The notes under the pieces: generated by a model
What the model was told of the DNA's origin: nothing
The model's database searches: none
The model's input: the letters and a program-made list of their open reading frames with translations, nothing else
In this document: piece after piece, positions 1 to 8,070 of the stretch
How the letters are laid out: the number at the start of each line of letters is the position of its first letter
Position numbering within the stretch: the first letter of the stretch is position 1
Assembly (NCBI GenBank): GCA_002284615.2
Contig: MU069956.1
Coordinates: 114,517 to 126,094, forward strand
Direction: 5' to 3'
DNA length: 11,578 bases
Source: Dunaliella salina
Lineage: Eukaryota; Chlorophyta; Chlorophyceae; Chlamydomonadales; Dunaliellaceae
Position numbers and translations under genes: made by a program

Positions 1-40
<40 letters not shown>

Positions 41-54
41 CGTGTGTGTGTGTG
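1..54. repeat. (TG)n microsatellite
   Basis: About 27 TG units with two TG-to-CG changes near positions 37-42. The tract runs off the left edge and lies in the intron before the first visible exon. Confidence 0.97.
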
Positions 55-190
55 AAATGAATCTAAGCTGCCGCACGAATTTCGAGTATGCTACCTGTTA
101 TTACTGCCATGCAATTAATGGACACAACTGACCTGTGCCAGGTAAGCATGTCCACCACAAACATGGTAAACTTGACATGTGTGCGTGCAG

Positions 191-256
191 CTGGCAGACA
201 AGCTTAACAAGGCCATAGAAGCTGCGCAACGTCCCCCCTTGCGGATCTTCATGCAG
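191..256 (+). CDS. PLP homeostasis protein, exon a (22 codons)
   Basis: The acceptor is tgtgcgtgcag ending at 190 and the donor is gtatgc from 257. The exon reads LADKLN at its start and RIFMQ at its end, in phase 0 on both sides. This corresponds to the family helix and strand just before the VNTSGEE loop. No preceding exon is visible in 1-190, so the upstream intron extends beyond the window. Confidence 0.88.
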
Positions 257-3200
257 GTATGCAATACGCGGAAGGGCGCATCTTTGTAAGTCTCCACATT
301 GAATGTCAAGCTGTTGCTGGCGTCTACAATTGGTGTGCCACGCTAGTTTCCTTGAAAAGACTGAGAGATGCGACTTAAGGCATGCACGTTTTCCCACAGA
401 AGGTGTGCAGACCGTGGGAGCCCTGCATCATTCCTTGCAGGGACGGTTTGTGGCAAGGGTGTTGCAGGGTCACAGGTAAGGTGCCTTCCAAGGAGAGTTT
501 GAATTAAGGGTGGCAAGGACAGTGCGTGGCAAGGGTCTGACAGGGGTAGTCAGGTGTGGCAAAAGCGGGAGGGGCACTGTGTGGCTGGGCTTTTGCAGGG
601 AGAGTGGCAAAAGGGTGCAGGTCCTCTTAAGCAGGAACAGCAACAGGGTTCTTGCGGGGACAGTAGTAAGATTCCCCTCTGTCAGTATGTGGTTTAAGTG
701 GCAAGACTATTGTGCAATAATGATAAATGTTCAGACAGTTGACGCAATGACGAGAAACGCTCAAATCCATTGAAATGAAAAGTTATAAGTGAGTTTAAAA
801 TGTCTTGATGCTTTCTTTTGGTAGCCAAGTATGTAAGAATTGGGATGGATATTTTGCACAAGAGAATGTTCCTACAGAAGAGTTTAGAGGACAGTGGCAA
901 TGGTGCAGGATCTTGCAAGCAGGGACAGTGATTAGGGCCCCCTCTGGGTCAGTCTGTCAGTATGTCAGTATGTGGCCTGGGTGGCAGGGACAGTGCCGAG
1001 GGTGTTGCAGGGGCAAGTGCCTTGCAGGGCCAGTGCAAGCCAAGGGCCATACAGGGACGATTTAGAGCGAGGGCATGCCAAGCATGCAAGCAGTGCTAAC
1101 GAGCAGCCATGCCCAAATTAAAGCAATTCATTGTTTATTTAATATCCTTTTTTTTTCGAGGCTATTTAAGCTGAAAGGCCAGACGAAGGACCATTCGGTA
1201 AGCGAAGAGGGCTTACCCAATGGTCTTAAGCCTTTGAGAAAGAACTCTGGGCATTCTTTGTTTGAAGAATTTGAAGGACGATGTCACCTTACTCTTGCTG
1301 ATGCACAACAGCAGCTCCAAGGGGCTGGCGGCCATGCTAAGACATGCATATGGAGATGGCACAGCAGCTGTGGCTTTTATTGGATCAGTCAGGCAGCAAA
1401 CAGCCATGGCTGCATTGTACTCATGCTTGCCTCAAATGCTGGCAGCCACAAATCTGAAATGGAAAAAGATAAACCTTTTTCAGGGTGCCCATCTTTTTTC
1501 AGGAAAAGGATGGGCACCCCGAGCATCTACTTGCTTCTCGCATGCTGGTGCTGCATGCTGCTGCCGCTGCATGCTGCTGCATGCTGCATGCTTCTTTGCA
1601 GCCTCATGCTGCTCCTCTCGCTTCCTTTACAGCTCTTGTGCATCTTTTAATTGCTTTGCAATGCTTCCCTTTCCCCGTTTCTCCTCCTTACCCTTTCCCG
1701 CACTTAAACTTTTCATGAACCTATCCATGAGATTTTGTTATTTTTTCACCATTGCGCACCCATTACGCACCCCGTCTCGGCCACTTATTTTGCTCGTTGC
1801 ACACCCACTATACACCCCTTCAAAATAATTGTTGAAATACTACGCACTGCTCAAGAAAATTTTGATATTGCATGATGATCAAGGCATGCTGTACAATATG
1901 CAGGAGGTGGCTGTCTTCCCTCCAATGCTAGTTGTGTGTCTTTGTCCATAAAAAAGCTCCCTGTGGACATCATCACAATTGCCTGGAGAGGAGAGGGCTG
2001 TTTGCGAAGCAGAATGCAGTCATCCTGGTTCTGCTGCCATCCACCTGTGTACTGCACCCCTTAGTGTCAACCTGGCCCTGCTGTCATACGCTGTCATTCT
2101 GGTCCTCCTGCCGTGCTTCTGTGATTTTCAAGGCTCCTTGATGTTATTATAATCCTACTGCCATTCAGCTGTGGTGAACATTTTTTCGTGTCATTGTAGC
2201 TCTGCCTTTTTTTATCATGGCCCTGCTGTAATCATCCGCTGCCACTCTGGTCCTGCTGCTGTTCTGTGGACGACTGTGGACAACTATTAAACTAGACAGT
2301 TACGAGTTCTGACTGAGGAGTGTAATCACTCTGATTATCCTTGCTGATTGTACTCATTCCGCCCACATGTAATAATCGAAGCAGCCCTGTGTGACGCACG
2401 CCCGTAACAACAACACCCCTTGGCGTCATCATGGTCCTACCATCATCTGCAGCCTGTTAAGGTCCTGCTTTCCCATGCAGCTGTGGTGAAATCTCCTTGG
2501 TGCGACCATGACCCTGCTGTTACCCCTACTGTCATCCAGGTCCCATCATCATCTGTAGCCATCAAGGTTCTGCTGCCATTCATCTCAGGACAACGCACTT
2601 GGATATCATTCTGGCCCTGCTGCTTTTCATCTGAGGAAAGCACTCCTTGATGTCAGCATGGCCATGCTGCCAATTTCTTCAATTTTCCTGGTTATGCTGC
2701 CATGCGTTTGAGGACGACACTTCTGGATGTCATTCTGGTCCTGCTGCTGTTCACCTGTGGGGAAAAAGTGTCCCTTGATGTCATCATGGCCCTGCTTTCT
2801 TTCCCCTGCCGTCATCAACCTCCTGCTGCCATCAACCTGCCGTCAACCTGCCATCAACTTGCCGTCAACCTGCCATCAACCTGCTGTCATCAACCTCCTG
2901 CTCCTTCAGCAATGGTACTCCTTAGTGTCGCCAAGGCCCTGCTGTCATTGCCTTCATTTTTTCTGGCCCTGCTGTCATTGCCTTCATTTTTCCTGGCCCC
3001 GCTGCCCTTCATCTGCGGACAACAATCCTCGATGTGTGCTGTATGAATCCGGCTCATGCCCACAGGCAGAGCTGGCCTGCTGCCTGAGTCTTGTACGACA
3101 TGCTTCAGCTGGCAAACACTTACACTGCCTGTAGTCCCACACGATGCTCTACCTACCGTCCCACATGCCACGCACAGGAACAATCCTACACCATGTGCTG

Positions 3201-6200
3201 CCTGCGGCTGAGTGTGCCATGACCTGAAAACAGTCCCACTCCGTGAATCTGCTTGCCATCTCACACCATGCACACAGCCCCACTCCAGGCGCTGCCTGCA
3301 GCTGCATGTGCCAAGAACTAAACAAACAGTTCCACGCGATGCTCCACTTGCCGTCTCACACCATGCGCAGAAACAACCCCACACCATGCGCTACCTGCAG
3401 CTGCGTGTGCCGTGAAGTGAAAACAGTCCCACACCATGCACTGCTTGCTGTCTCACACTGTGCACATTAACAGTCCCACACCATGCACTGCCTGTCGTCT
3501 TACTTTGTGCACAGGAATAGTCCAACACCACACGCTGCCTGCAGCTGCATGTGCCATGAACTGCAAACAGTCCCACACCATGCGCTGCTTGCTGTCACGT
3601 GCCACTCACAAGGGCTTTGTCAGTCCTGCACTGTGCTTAGAAGCCTCGCAGCTCCTTGATGTTGCAAGACCCAGGGCTCCATTGGTTCGCTTTTACTTGT
3701 AAGGAGAAAGAAGAGGGGCTTTGCGTGATCTTTGTCAGCCTCAGGTGCTTTACGTGATCTTTGTCAGCCTCGGGTGAAGAGGTGCTTTGCGTGGCCTTTG
3801 TCAGCCTCAAGTGCTTTGCGTGATCTTTGTCCTCTCAAGCTGTCCCCTTGTGCTTTGCGTGATCTGTGTCATCCTCAGGTGCTTTGCGTGATCTTTGTCA
3901 GCCTCAGGTGCTTTGCGTGATCTTTGTCAGCCTCAGGTGAAGAGGTGCTTTGCGTGGCCTTTGTCAGCCTCAGGTGCTTTGCGTGATCTTTGTCCCCTCA
4001 AGCCGTCCCCTTGTGCTTTGCGTGATCTTTGTCAGCCTCAGGTGAAGAGGTGCTTTGCGTGGTCTTTGTCAGCCTCAGGTGCTGCTTTGCGTGATCGTTG
4101 TCCCCTCAAGCCGTCCCCTTGTGCTTTGCGTGATCTTTGTCAGCTTCTGCTTTGTCCCCTCAAGCTGGCCCCTTGTGCAATCATCACCACCCACCACCCA
4201 CCACCCCACCAGCTGCTCGTGGACTTTGTGTGCCATCATTAGTGGCCTCTACAGGCATAGTATCAGGCATAAAGGCATTACTGGCCTCTACATTGCCAAT
4301 GCAGGTTGTATGCGGTCGTCAATTCCTATTCCTACAACACCACCCGCTGCCAAAGAGTATGTATGCCATCATCACTGGCCTCTACATTGCCGATGCAGGT
4401 TGCATGCACTTATCACTACCCAATCCACCACCTACTGCCCAAGGAGTGAGTGTGCCATCATTGCTAGCCTCTGCAATGCCCATACCCGTTTAAAGCGACC
4501 ATCTCCAGCCTCCAAAATGCCCATGGAGGTTGCATGCAACCAATGGTGGCCTCCAAACTGCCCATGCGGAATGTTCCCAATCACCACCAGCCCACAAATG
4601 CTTGTGGAGGTTGTATAGCATCACCACTTGCTTCCATATTGCCCATGTTGCTTATATATGGTGATTACTAGCCCCCAAAATGGCCAAGCAGAATGTTCCC
4701 AATCACCCTTAGCCACCAAACTGCATGTGGAGGTATACTATCATACTATCATCGTTTACCTTGTCACTCATGCAGGTTGTGTGCAGTCGTCACTACCCTC
4801 CAAAATGCCCATGCAGGTTGAATGCAATCCTCACTTGCTTCCAAACTTCCCATACAGATTGTATGCACTCGCCACGCACCACTGATCTACTTATACGGGT
4901 TGTATACGATCATCATTGGGCTCTGTGCCCATGCAAGTGAACACTCGTCATTGAATCAGCAGAGGCTGGTCTCTGCTTTGGGCAGGATTATCATCAGCCT
5001 CTGCCTTGTCCAGACACAGACGCAAGCGTCATCAACTGACTGAGAAGAGTTGCAGGTGGAGAAGATTGCATCAGGCAGCATAGCTGTCACTCAGGACCTG
5101 TGTTGCAAAGATTACTACATGCTTGTTCCTCTCGCGGTGTTGACACAGGGAGTGACACAGGGAACTGCACTGACACAGTTGAGAATGGCACTGGTGCGCA
5201 GTTGGGAGTGGCACTGGACACAGTTGTGTTTGTTTTACACAAGTTGTGGACACAGGCAGTGACAAAAGTTGTGAGCATCGCAAACCGTCACTCGATTCGA
5301 GCAGGTGAATACTAGTGGGGAGGAGGCCAAGTCTGGGGTTGACCCGCCCGGATGTGTACCCCTGGCTGCGCACATAGCGAAGCAGTGCCCTCATCTACAG
5401 CTGGCAGGCCTCATGACCATCGGCATGCTGGACTATACATCCACCCCTGAAAACTTCAAGTGCCTTGCACGCTGCAGGTGAGTCGTGGCAAGTAGAGGGG
5501 GAAGCAAGGGGTGTATGGATATGCGCTTGTGTAGGAGTGTTTGCATGGGCATGAATGGGTGTGCTTCCATGTACATACATGCATGGATTCTTGCACGCAT
5601 GCATGGATTAGTTCATGCATGCATTTGTGTGAGTGTAGGTGTGCGGGTGCGGTGGGTGCTAATGAAGATGTGGGCGCACGCAAATGCCCTGATTAGGCCC
5701 GCTACATAGCGGCATTACACTTCCAGAGTCTTGTTCACATGTTTCAGGGGCAGTGCATTTTTTGGGGCAGAGGCAGGGGCTCCTGCTTGTACTTGATAAG
5801 TGTTTTAGCACACATGTATTTGCACAAGCAAGCAAACGCAAAGAATGAAGGGAGACACAGGCAGTGCGACCAATGTCATTGACCTCCTCTTGCCTACGTT
5901 GTTTCCAGTGGGCAAGCCAGGCAAGCCCGGGGGGTTCCCACGGACTTTCTTGACCGTTTCTTAGAAGGTGCTATAAAGCTTTGCATCAGGTCCCTGAAAA
6001 TCCCTGGAAGCAAACCAGGGAGTAAAGCAGTAGCCCCTTTACTTACTCGCTTCATTTTTACTTAAAAACCAAACAAAGCCATTAAAACAGCTGGGTTGCC
6101 TAACTACTATTCATTGCGCTTTGAGTTCCAAGTGCATTGTTGCGCCTTGATCGAGGCTTCAACAGCCATTGCTTGCATGCTTTGCTTTGCAGCTCGGAGA

Positions 6201-7747
6201 TGTAAGAAAGCAGCATCCAAAATCAAGCAATGCAATGATTATGATGGGTTTAGTCAGGGAAAGGAGTGACTACACATAAAGATCAAAACTAGCTGTGTTG
6301 AGTTTCCGATTAAGGGTCATTTGTTGTGGCACTTGGGAGCTTGCTAGTTCGGTAGCCCTTCCTTCATCCATGCAGCTTTTGGCCTGCTCAGTCCTTTCTT
6401 TTATGAGATCCTGTCTAGAGGAGCAGAGCACAGGATTTGGGGAACAGGCAGGAGTAGCATCTACAAGCGCACATGCATGCCTGTGCACATGGACACGGCT
6501 ACACCTGGACATCTGATTTTAATCAGATGTAGAGGGGGCTTTTTTTTTGGTCCCCCTGCAGAGGGCCTGCCTTGATTGGCTTTGTTTCCGCGCTGATCCA
6601 TGGTGCGGCTCAAAGCATATTTCAATTGTTCTGTTGTGTATTTTTTTCTATTTCACAAGAAAGTCTCCGCAAGTCACACTGCCTTAAATTGCTCATCTCA
6701 AAGCATCAATCGCTAGAGTGTTGCTTTGTTTTCTCTTTTTTCATCACAGGGATGATGTGGCCAAGGAGCTGTCAATGCAGCCCCAAGATCTGGAGCTCAG
6801 CATGGGCATGTCTGGAGATTTTGAGATGGCGGTATGTTGATCGGTGCATCTGCATGTGCAGGACATTTGGCTGTGACTTGCATGAAAGAATGCTTGCATT
6901 ATCGTATACCAAACTCCCCCCCCCCCACACACACACATACACACACACATGTGGGTGGCCATCCATGTGGCAGCTCCTGCTGCTGATGCTGATGCTGATG
7001 CTGATGCTGCTGGGCTGTGTTTGATAACAAAATGGCTGAGGCCCCTGGGGTCAGCTGCTGTGCCTGTAAAGCAGCGCCTGGTCTCTATTATTTGGAGTGA
7101 CAGCATGTGCAGGTGCAGCAGCTGCCACAGCAGCAGCAGCCGTACTGCAGGAAGTCCAAAAGAGAGTAGAAGCTTGTTCCAGAATTGGACGCCAGACCTT
7201 GCTTGTCTGACTGAAAAAGGCTTTTGGGACGTAGGAGCCTCATCACTTCCCTCTGCCTGCCACTTTCACTCTACTTTGGACCAGCATGTGCTTGTTGATG
7301 CATGACAGGGCACTCAGCACAACCATTGCATTGCCTTGGATCAAGTAGAGAACAAAGTAAGAAATTTGGCAGGGAGATTCTACATCAAGAAAGGGAAAGG
7401 AAATGCATTGGCTCCAAAGAGCCATTATCCTCATTTATTTCAAATTGTTGGACAATGCAAATTAGAACTTTTAACAGGCAGAAGCCAGTCACAAGCCCAT
7501 CAGCAAAATGACTCGGTACCCTTTCCCTGCCTCTTGCCATTGGACTTTCCAATGCAGGAATGAATTTGCAAATGGATGCCTCTTTGAAGGCTTTTCATGT
7601 GTTTACCCTGTACGTGACCATGCCCTGCTTGCCCTTGTGCACATGCAGATTGAGATGGGAAGCACTAATATTCGGGTTGGATCCACCATTTTTGGCGCAC
7701 GCAAGGACCCACGATTGCAAGCGCAATCCCAGCAGCAGCCTGCATAG
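191..7747 (+). CDS. Pyridoxal phosphate homeostasis protein (YggS/PROSC/PLPBP family), C-terminal 139 residues, four exons
   Basis: Joining 191-256, 5305-5477, 6750-6831 and 7649-7747 gives one continuous frame ending in TAG. All introns are GT-AG, and the phases agree (0, 2, 0). The protein reads through family signatures in order: LADKLN, RIFMQ joined to VNTSGEEAKSG, then GLMTIG, YTSTPENF, ELSMGMSGDFEMA, and IEMGSTNIRVGSTIFG. These match the second half of the alanine-racemase-like fold-type III PLP-binding barrel. In this family the Ser of SMGMS and the Arg/Gly of STNIRVG contact the PLP phosphate, and both are present. The PLP-binding lysine (in the VAVSKTKP-type motif) would lie in exons left of the window. 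Family members bind PLP, are not known to be enzymes, and buffer vitamin B6 and amino/keto-acid pools in cytosol or organelles. YTSTPENF and IEMGSTN are closer to plant homologues than to bacterial YggS as I recall them. The tail after IFGAR is Gln-rich and unconserved. Identification is secure; intracellular location cannot be judged because the N terminus is missing. Confidence 0.93.
432..705. repeat. Decayed G-rich minisatellite, block 1
   Basis: Recurring words are gtggcaaggg, ttgcaggg and gggacagt, spaced irregularly at about 20-30 bp. The block ends with cccctctgtcagtatgtgg followed by gtggcaagac. A similar ending occurs in the second block, so the two blocks share an origin. Confidence 0.6.
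888..1066. repeat. Decayed G-rich minisatellite, block 2
   Basis: It has the same words as the block at 432-705 (gggacagtg, ccccctctg, tcagtatgtgg, gtggcaggga, gttgcaggg). A short internal triplication of tcagt/tgtcagta-type units lies at about 949-972. It is separated from block 1 by about 180 bp of AT-rich unique sequence. Confidence 0.6.
1483..1519. repeat. Inverted repeat with 11-bp perfect arms
   Basis: The arms are gggtgcccatc (1483-1493) and gatgggcaccc (1509-1519). The spacer can pair further (tttt with aaaa, one bulged G), giving a 15-bp stem. The words ctttttcagg before and cttttttcagg inside form an overlapping direct repeat. No function is evident. Confidence 0.8.
1537..1612. repeat. 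GCATGCTGCT-type short tandem repeat
   Basis: Repeated gcatgctg, ctgcatgctgctg and ctgccgctg words follow one another irregularly. Positions 1080-1536 upstream and 1613-2014 downstream show no recognisable gene. The long open frames here overlap in different frames and turn to Leu/Cys/His-rich translation of this repeat. Confidence 0.6.
2015..2290. repeat. Decayed minisatellite (about 50-60 bp unit), block 1
   Basis: It has several diverged copies of a unit carrying ggccctgctgtcat, tcattctggtcctgctg and ctgtggacaac or ctgtggtgaac, with a ccttgatgt or ccttagtgt word between. Divergence is high, so unit boundaries are approximate. Confidence 0.6.
2829..2902. repeat. 22-bp tandem repeat nested in the larger minisatellite
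   Basis: Copies start at 2829, 2851 and 2873, each made of ccatcaacctg plus ccgtcaacctg halves, so the true base unit is 11 bp. The first two full copies differ by one base. Confidence 0.85.
2935..3013. repeat. 30-bp tandem repeat nested in the larger minisatellite
   Basis: Copies start at 2935 and 2965 (ggccctgctgtcattgcctt and onward, one difference near the end), with a shorter diverged copy from 2995. The near identity suggests recent slippage within an old array. Confidence 0.85.
3135..3610. repeat. Minisatellite with alternating monomer types (44-52 bp)
   Basis: Ten monomers start at 3135, 3184, 3234, 3278, 3330, 3377, 3427, 3474, 3521 and 3571. All begin like tcccacaccatgc, then split into type a (ctgcttgctgtctcacac) and type b (ctgcctgcagctgcatgtg). 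The order is a-b-a-b-a-b-a-a-b-a(partial), a dimer-based array of roughly 97 bp period with one a-a break. Confidence 0.85.
3718..4176. repeat. Minisatellite with three monomer classes and a 105-bp higher-order unit
   Basis: Fourteen monomers share gctttgcgtgatctttgtc. Starts are 3718, 3747, 3784, 3813, 3852, 3881, 3910, 3947, 3976, 4015, 4052, 4084, 4123 and 4149. Spacings fall into 29 bp, 37 bp (extra gaagaggt) and 39 bp (ending cccctcaagccgtcccctt). The order 37-29-39 occurs three times: from 3747, from 3910 and, with 32 for 29, from 4015. This is the cleanest array of the window. Confidence 0.95.
4178..4945. repeat. Decayed minisatellite (about 40-60 bp unit)
   Basis: Diverged copies carry words such as tgcccatgcaggttgtatgc, atcatcactagcc and cctccaaaatgccc. 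The left edge (4178-4215) is a short cacc-rich run. Copies become harder to follow after about 4900. Confidence 0.65.
5136..5260. repeat. Short decayed tandem repeat (gacacaggga)
   Basis: Repeats of tgacacaggga, tgacacagttg, tggcactgg and ggacacagttg lie close to the 3' end of the giant intron, about 45 bp before the acceptor. Confidence 0.6.
5305..5477 (+). CDS. PLP homeostasis protein, exon b (57 codons plus 2 nt)
   Basis: The acceptor is gattcgagcag ending at 5304 and the donor is gtgagt from 5478. The exon starts VNTSGEEAKSG, contains CPHLQLAGLMTIGMLDY and ends CLARC plus AG of a split Arg codon. It continues exon a without loss of any residue expected in the family, which fixes the large intron as a single intron. 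The first bases of the exon (gtgaat, preceded by cag) also resemble a 5' splice site, so the junction could in principle be read as acceptor or donor. Confidence 0.93.
5478..6749 (+). other. Intron (1272 bp) of the PLP homeostasis gene
   Basis: The donor is gtgagt and the acceptor tcatcacag. It holds an alternating purine-pyrimidine stretch rich in atgcatg (about 5567-5632), a short inverted repeat with arms tccctgg/ccaggga (6001-6007 and 6015-6021), and a near-perfect palindrome at 6509-6530 followed by a T-run. No gene is seen in it. Confidence 0.85.
6509..6530. repeat. 22-bp palindrome, 10-bp arms with 2-nt centre
   Basis: The arms are acatctgatt (6509-6518) and aatcagatgt (6521-6530), separated by tt. 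A G-run, a run of nine T and a C-run follow (6534-6556), in which aggggg and ccccct can also pair. This lies within the 1272-bp intron. Confidence 0.9.
6750..6831 (+). CDS. PLP homeostasis protein, exon c (27 codons plus 1 nt)
   Basis: The acceptor is a strong pyrimidine tract ending tcatcacag at 6749; the donor is gtatgt from 6832. One base completes the split Arg codon, followed by DDVAKELSMQPQDLELSMGM and SGDFEMA. SMGMS is the family phosphate-binding loop. The exon ends in phase 0 after GCG (Ala). Confidence 0.93.
6832..7648 (+). other. Intron (817 bp) of the PLP homeostasis gene
   Basis: The donor is gtatgt and the acceptor cacatgcag. It contains a poly-C/(AC)n microsatellite (about 6917-6950), a (GCTGAT)n-type tract (about 6976-7013) and a short CAG-rich tract (about 7108-7142). 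The rest looks unique and non-coding. Confidence 0.85.
6917..7013. repeat. Microsatellite cluster: poly-C, (AC)n and (GCTGAT)n-like
   Basis: A run of C is followed by about 28 bp of mostly AC units, then, after ggtggccatccatgtgg, four to five gctgat/gctgct units. All are intronic. Confidence 0.9.
7649..7747 (+). CDS. PLP homeostasis protein, terminal exon (32 codons plus stop)
   Basis: The acceptor is tgtgcacatgcag ending at 7648. The exon begins IEMGSTNIRVGSTIFG, the last conserved strand-loop of the family with the phosphate-binding Arg/Gly. It then reads ARKDPRLQAQSQQQPA and stops at TAG 7745-7747. The open frame extends upstream of 7649 as far as 7508, but those codons fall in the intron: the residues before IEMG there do not fit the family, while the Ala at the end of exon c does. 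Confidence 0.93.
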   Translation: MEMGSTNIRVGSTIFGARKDPRLQAQSQQQPA

Positions 7748-8042
7748 GAATTGTGGCTTGGCCATTCCTGAAACTGATCGGTATCAGATTTTATTATGGC
7801 GATGCTGTACGTTCCTGACTGTGCTGTTTTTGGTTTCATATCGGCCTGCTGGCTTAACTTGTCTTTTTATCTTCAAGTTGTGTCTGTACTCTTGAATCCG
7901 GGCCACTGGCTTGCAAAGACTTATCTTATTTTCTTTACCTAACTTGCCCGGAAGCTTCATGCCCATTCTGTCCCATGTAGGCAACATATGTTTCCCAAAC
8001 AGACGTGCAGCTGGAAACAAAGACACACCTTACCAACCTGAA
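7748..8042 (+). other. Probable 3' UTR and flank of the PLP homeostasis gene
   Basis: This 295-bp stretch after the stop codon has no gene that I recognise, only short overlapping open frames. No TGTAA occurs on the plus strand here. The first plus-strand copies are at 8185-8189 and 8222-8226, inside the LINE fragment. The transcript end therefore cannot be placed from sequence. Confidence 0.45.
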
Positions 8043-8070
8043 CAAGGTTACAAGGTTACAAGGTTACAAT
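8043..8070 (-). repeat. 8-bp LINE 3' tail repeat, copy 1
   Basis: Three units of caaggtta, ending acaattggg on the plus strand. On the element strand each unit junction contains TGTAA, the usual chlorophyte poly(A) signal. The same tail with the same unit number stands at 8410-8437. Confidence 0.85.

Larger units (their letters stand above)
2412..3020. repeat. Decayed minisatellite (about 50-60 bp unit), block 2
   Basis: It has the same unit as the block at 2015-2290, with repeated tccttgatgtcatcatgg, ccctgctg and ttcatctgaggacaac words. Two younger, cleaner tandem repeats sit inside it (2829-2902 and 2935-3013). A unique spacer at about 2291-2411 separates the blocks. Confidence 0.65.
257..5304 (+). 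other. Giant intron (5048 bp) of the PLP homeostasis gene, built mainly of minisatellites
   Basis: It is bounded by donor gtatgc and acceptor gagcag, and the protein on both sides is continuous. Inside are arrays at about 432-1066 (two blocks), 2015-3020, 3135-3610, 3718-4176, 4178-4945 and 5136-5260. The stretches between (about 257-431, 706-887, 1080-2014, 2291-2411, 3021-3134, 3611-3717, 4946-5135) show no exon, RNA gene or transposon that I recognise. Many open frames cross this intron, but they overlap one another in several frames and consist of repeat translations. Confidence 0.85.

Noticed and set aside
60..141. Possible extra exon ending ccag before gtaagc at 140
   Set aside because: The donor looks good, but the encoded residues do not resemble the family segment expected before LADKLN, and no matching acceptor is evident.
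1075..1828. Two long overlapping plus-strand open frames (191 and 188 codons)
   Set aside because: They lie inside the giant intron, overlap in different frames, show no domain, and end in translated gcatgctgct repeats.
2890..3387. 165-codon minus-strand open frame
   Set aside because: It is a translation of the minisatellites at 2412-3020 and 3135-3610 with no conserved pattern.
3135..4176. CRISPR-like alternation of repeats
   Set aside because: The whole monomers are related, with no unique spacers, and the setting is eukaryotic intron.
3732..4618. Overlapping repeat-protein frames (CALRDLCQPQ and similar)
   Set aside because: They are intronic minisatellite. The frame changes between higher-order units, and the flanking exons join without it.
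7508..7648. Upstream extension of the last open frame of the PLP gene
   Set aside because: Residues before IEMG (ALLALVHMQ) do not match the family, whereas splicing from 6831 to 7649 gives the expected DFEMA-IEMGSTN.
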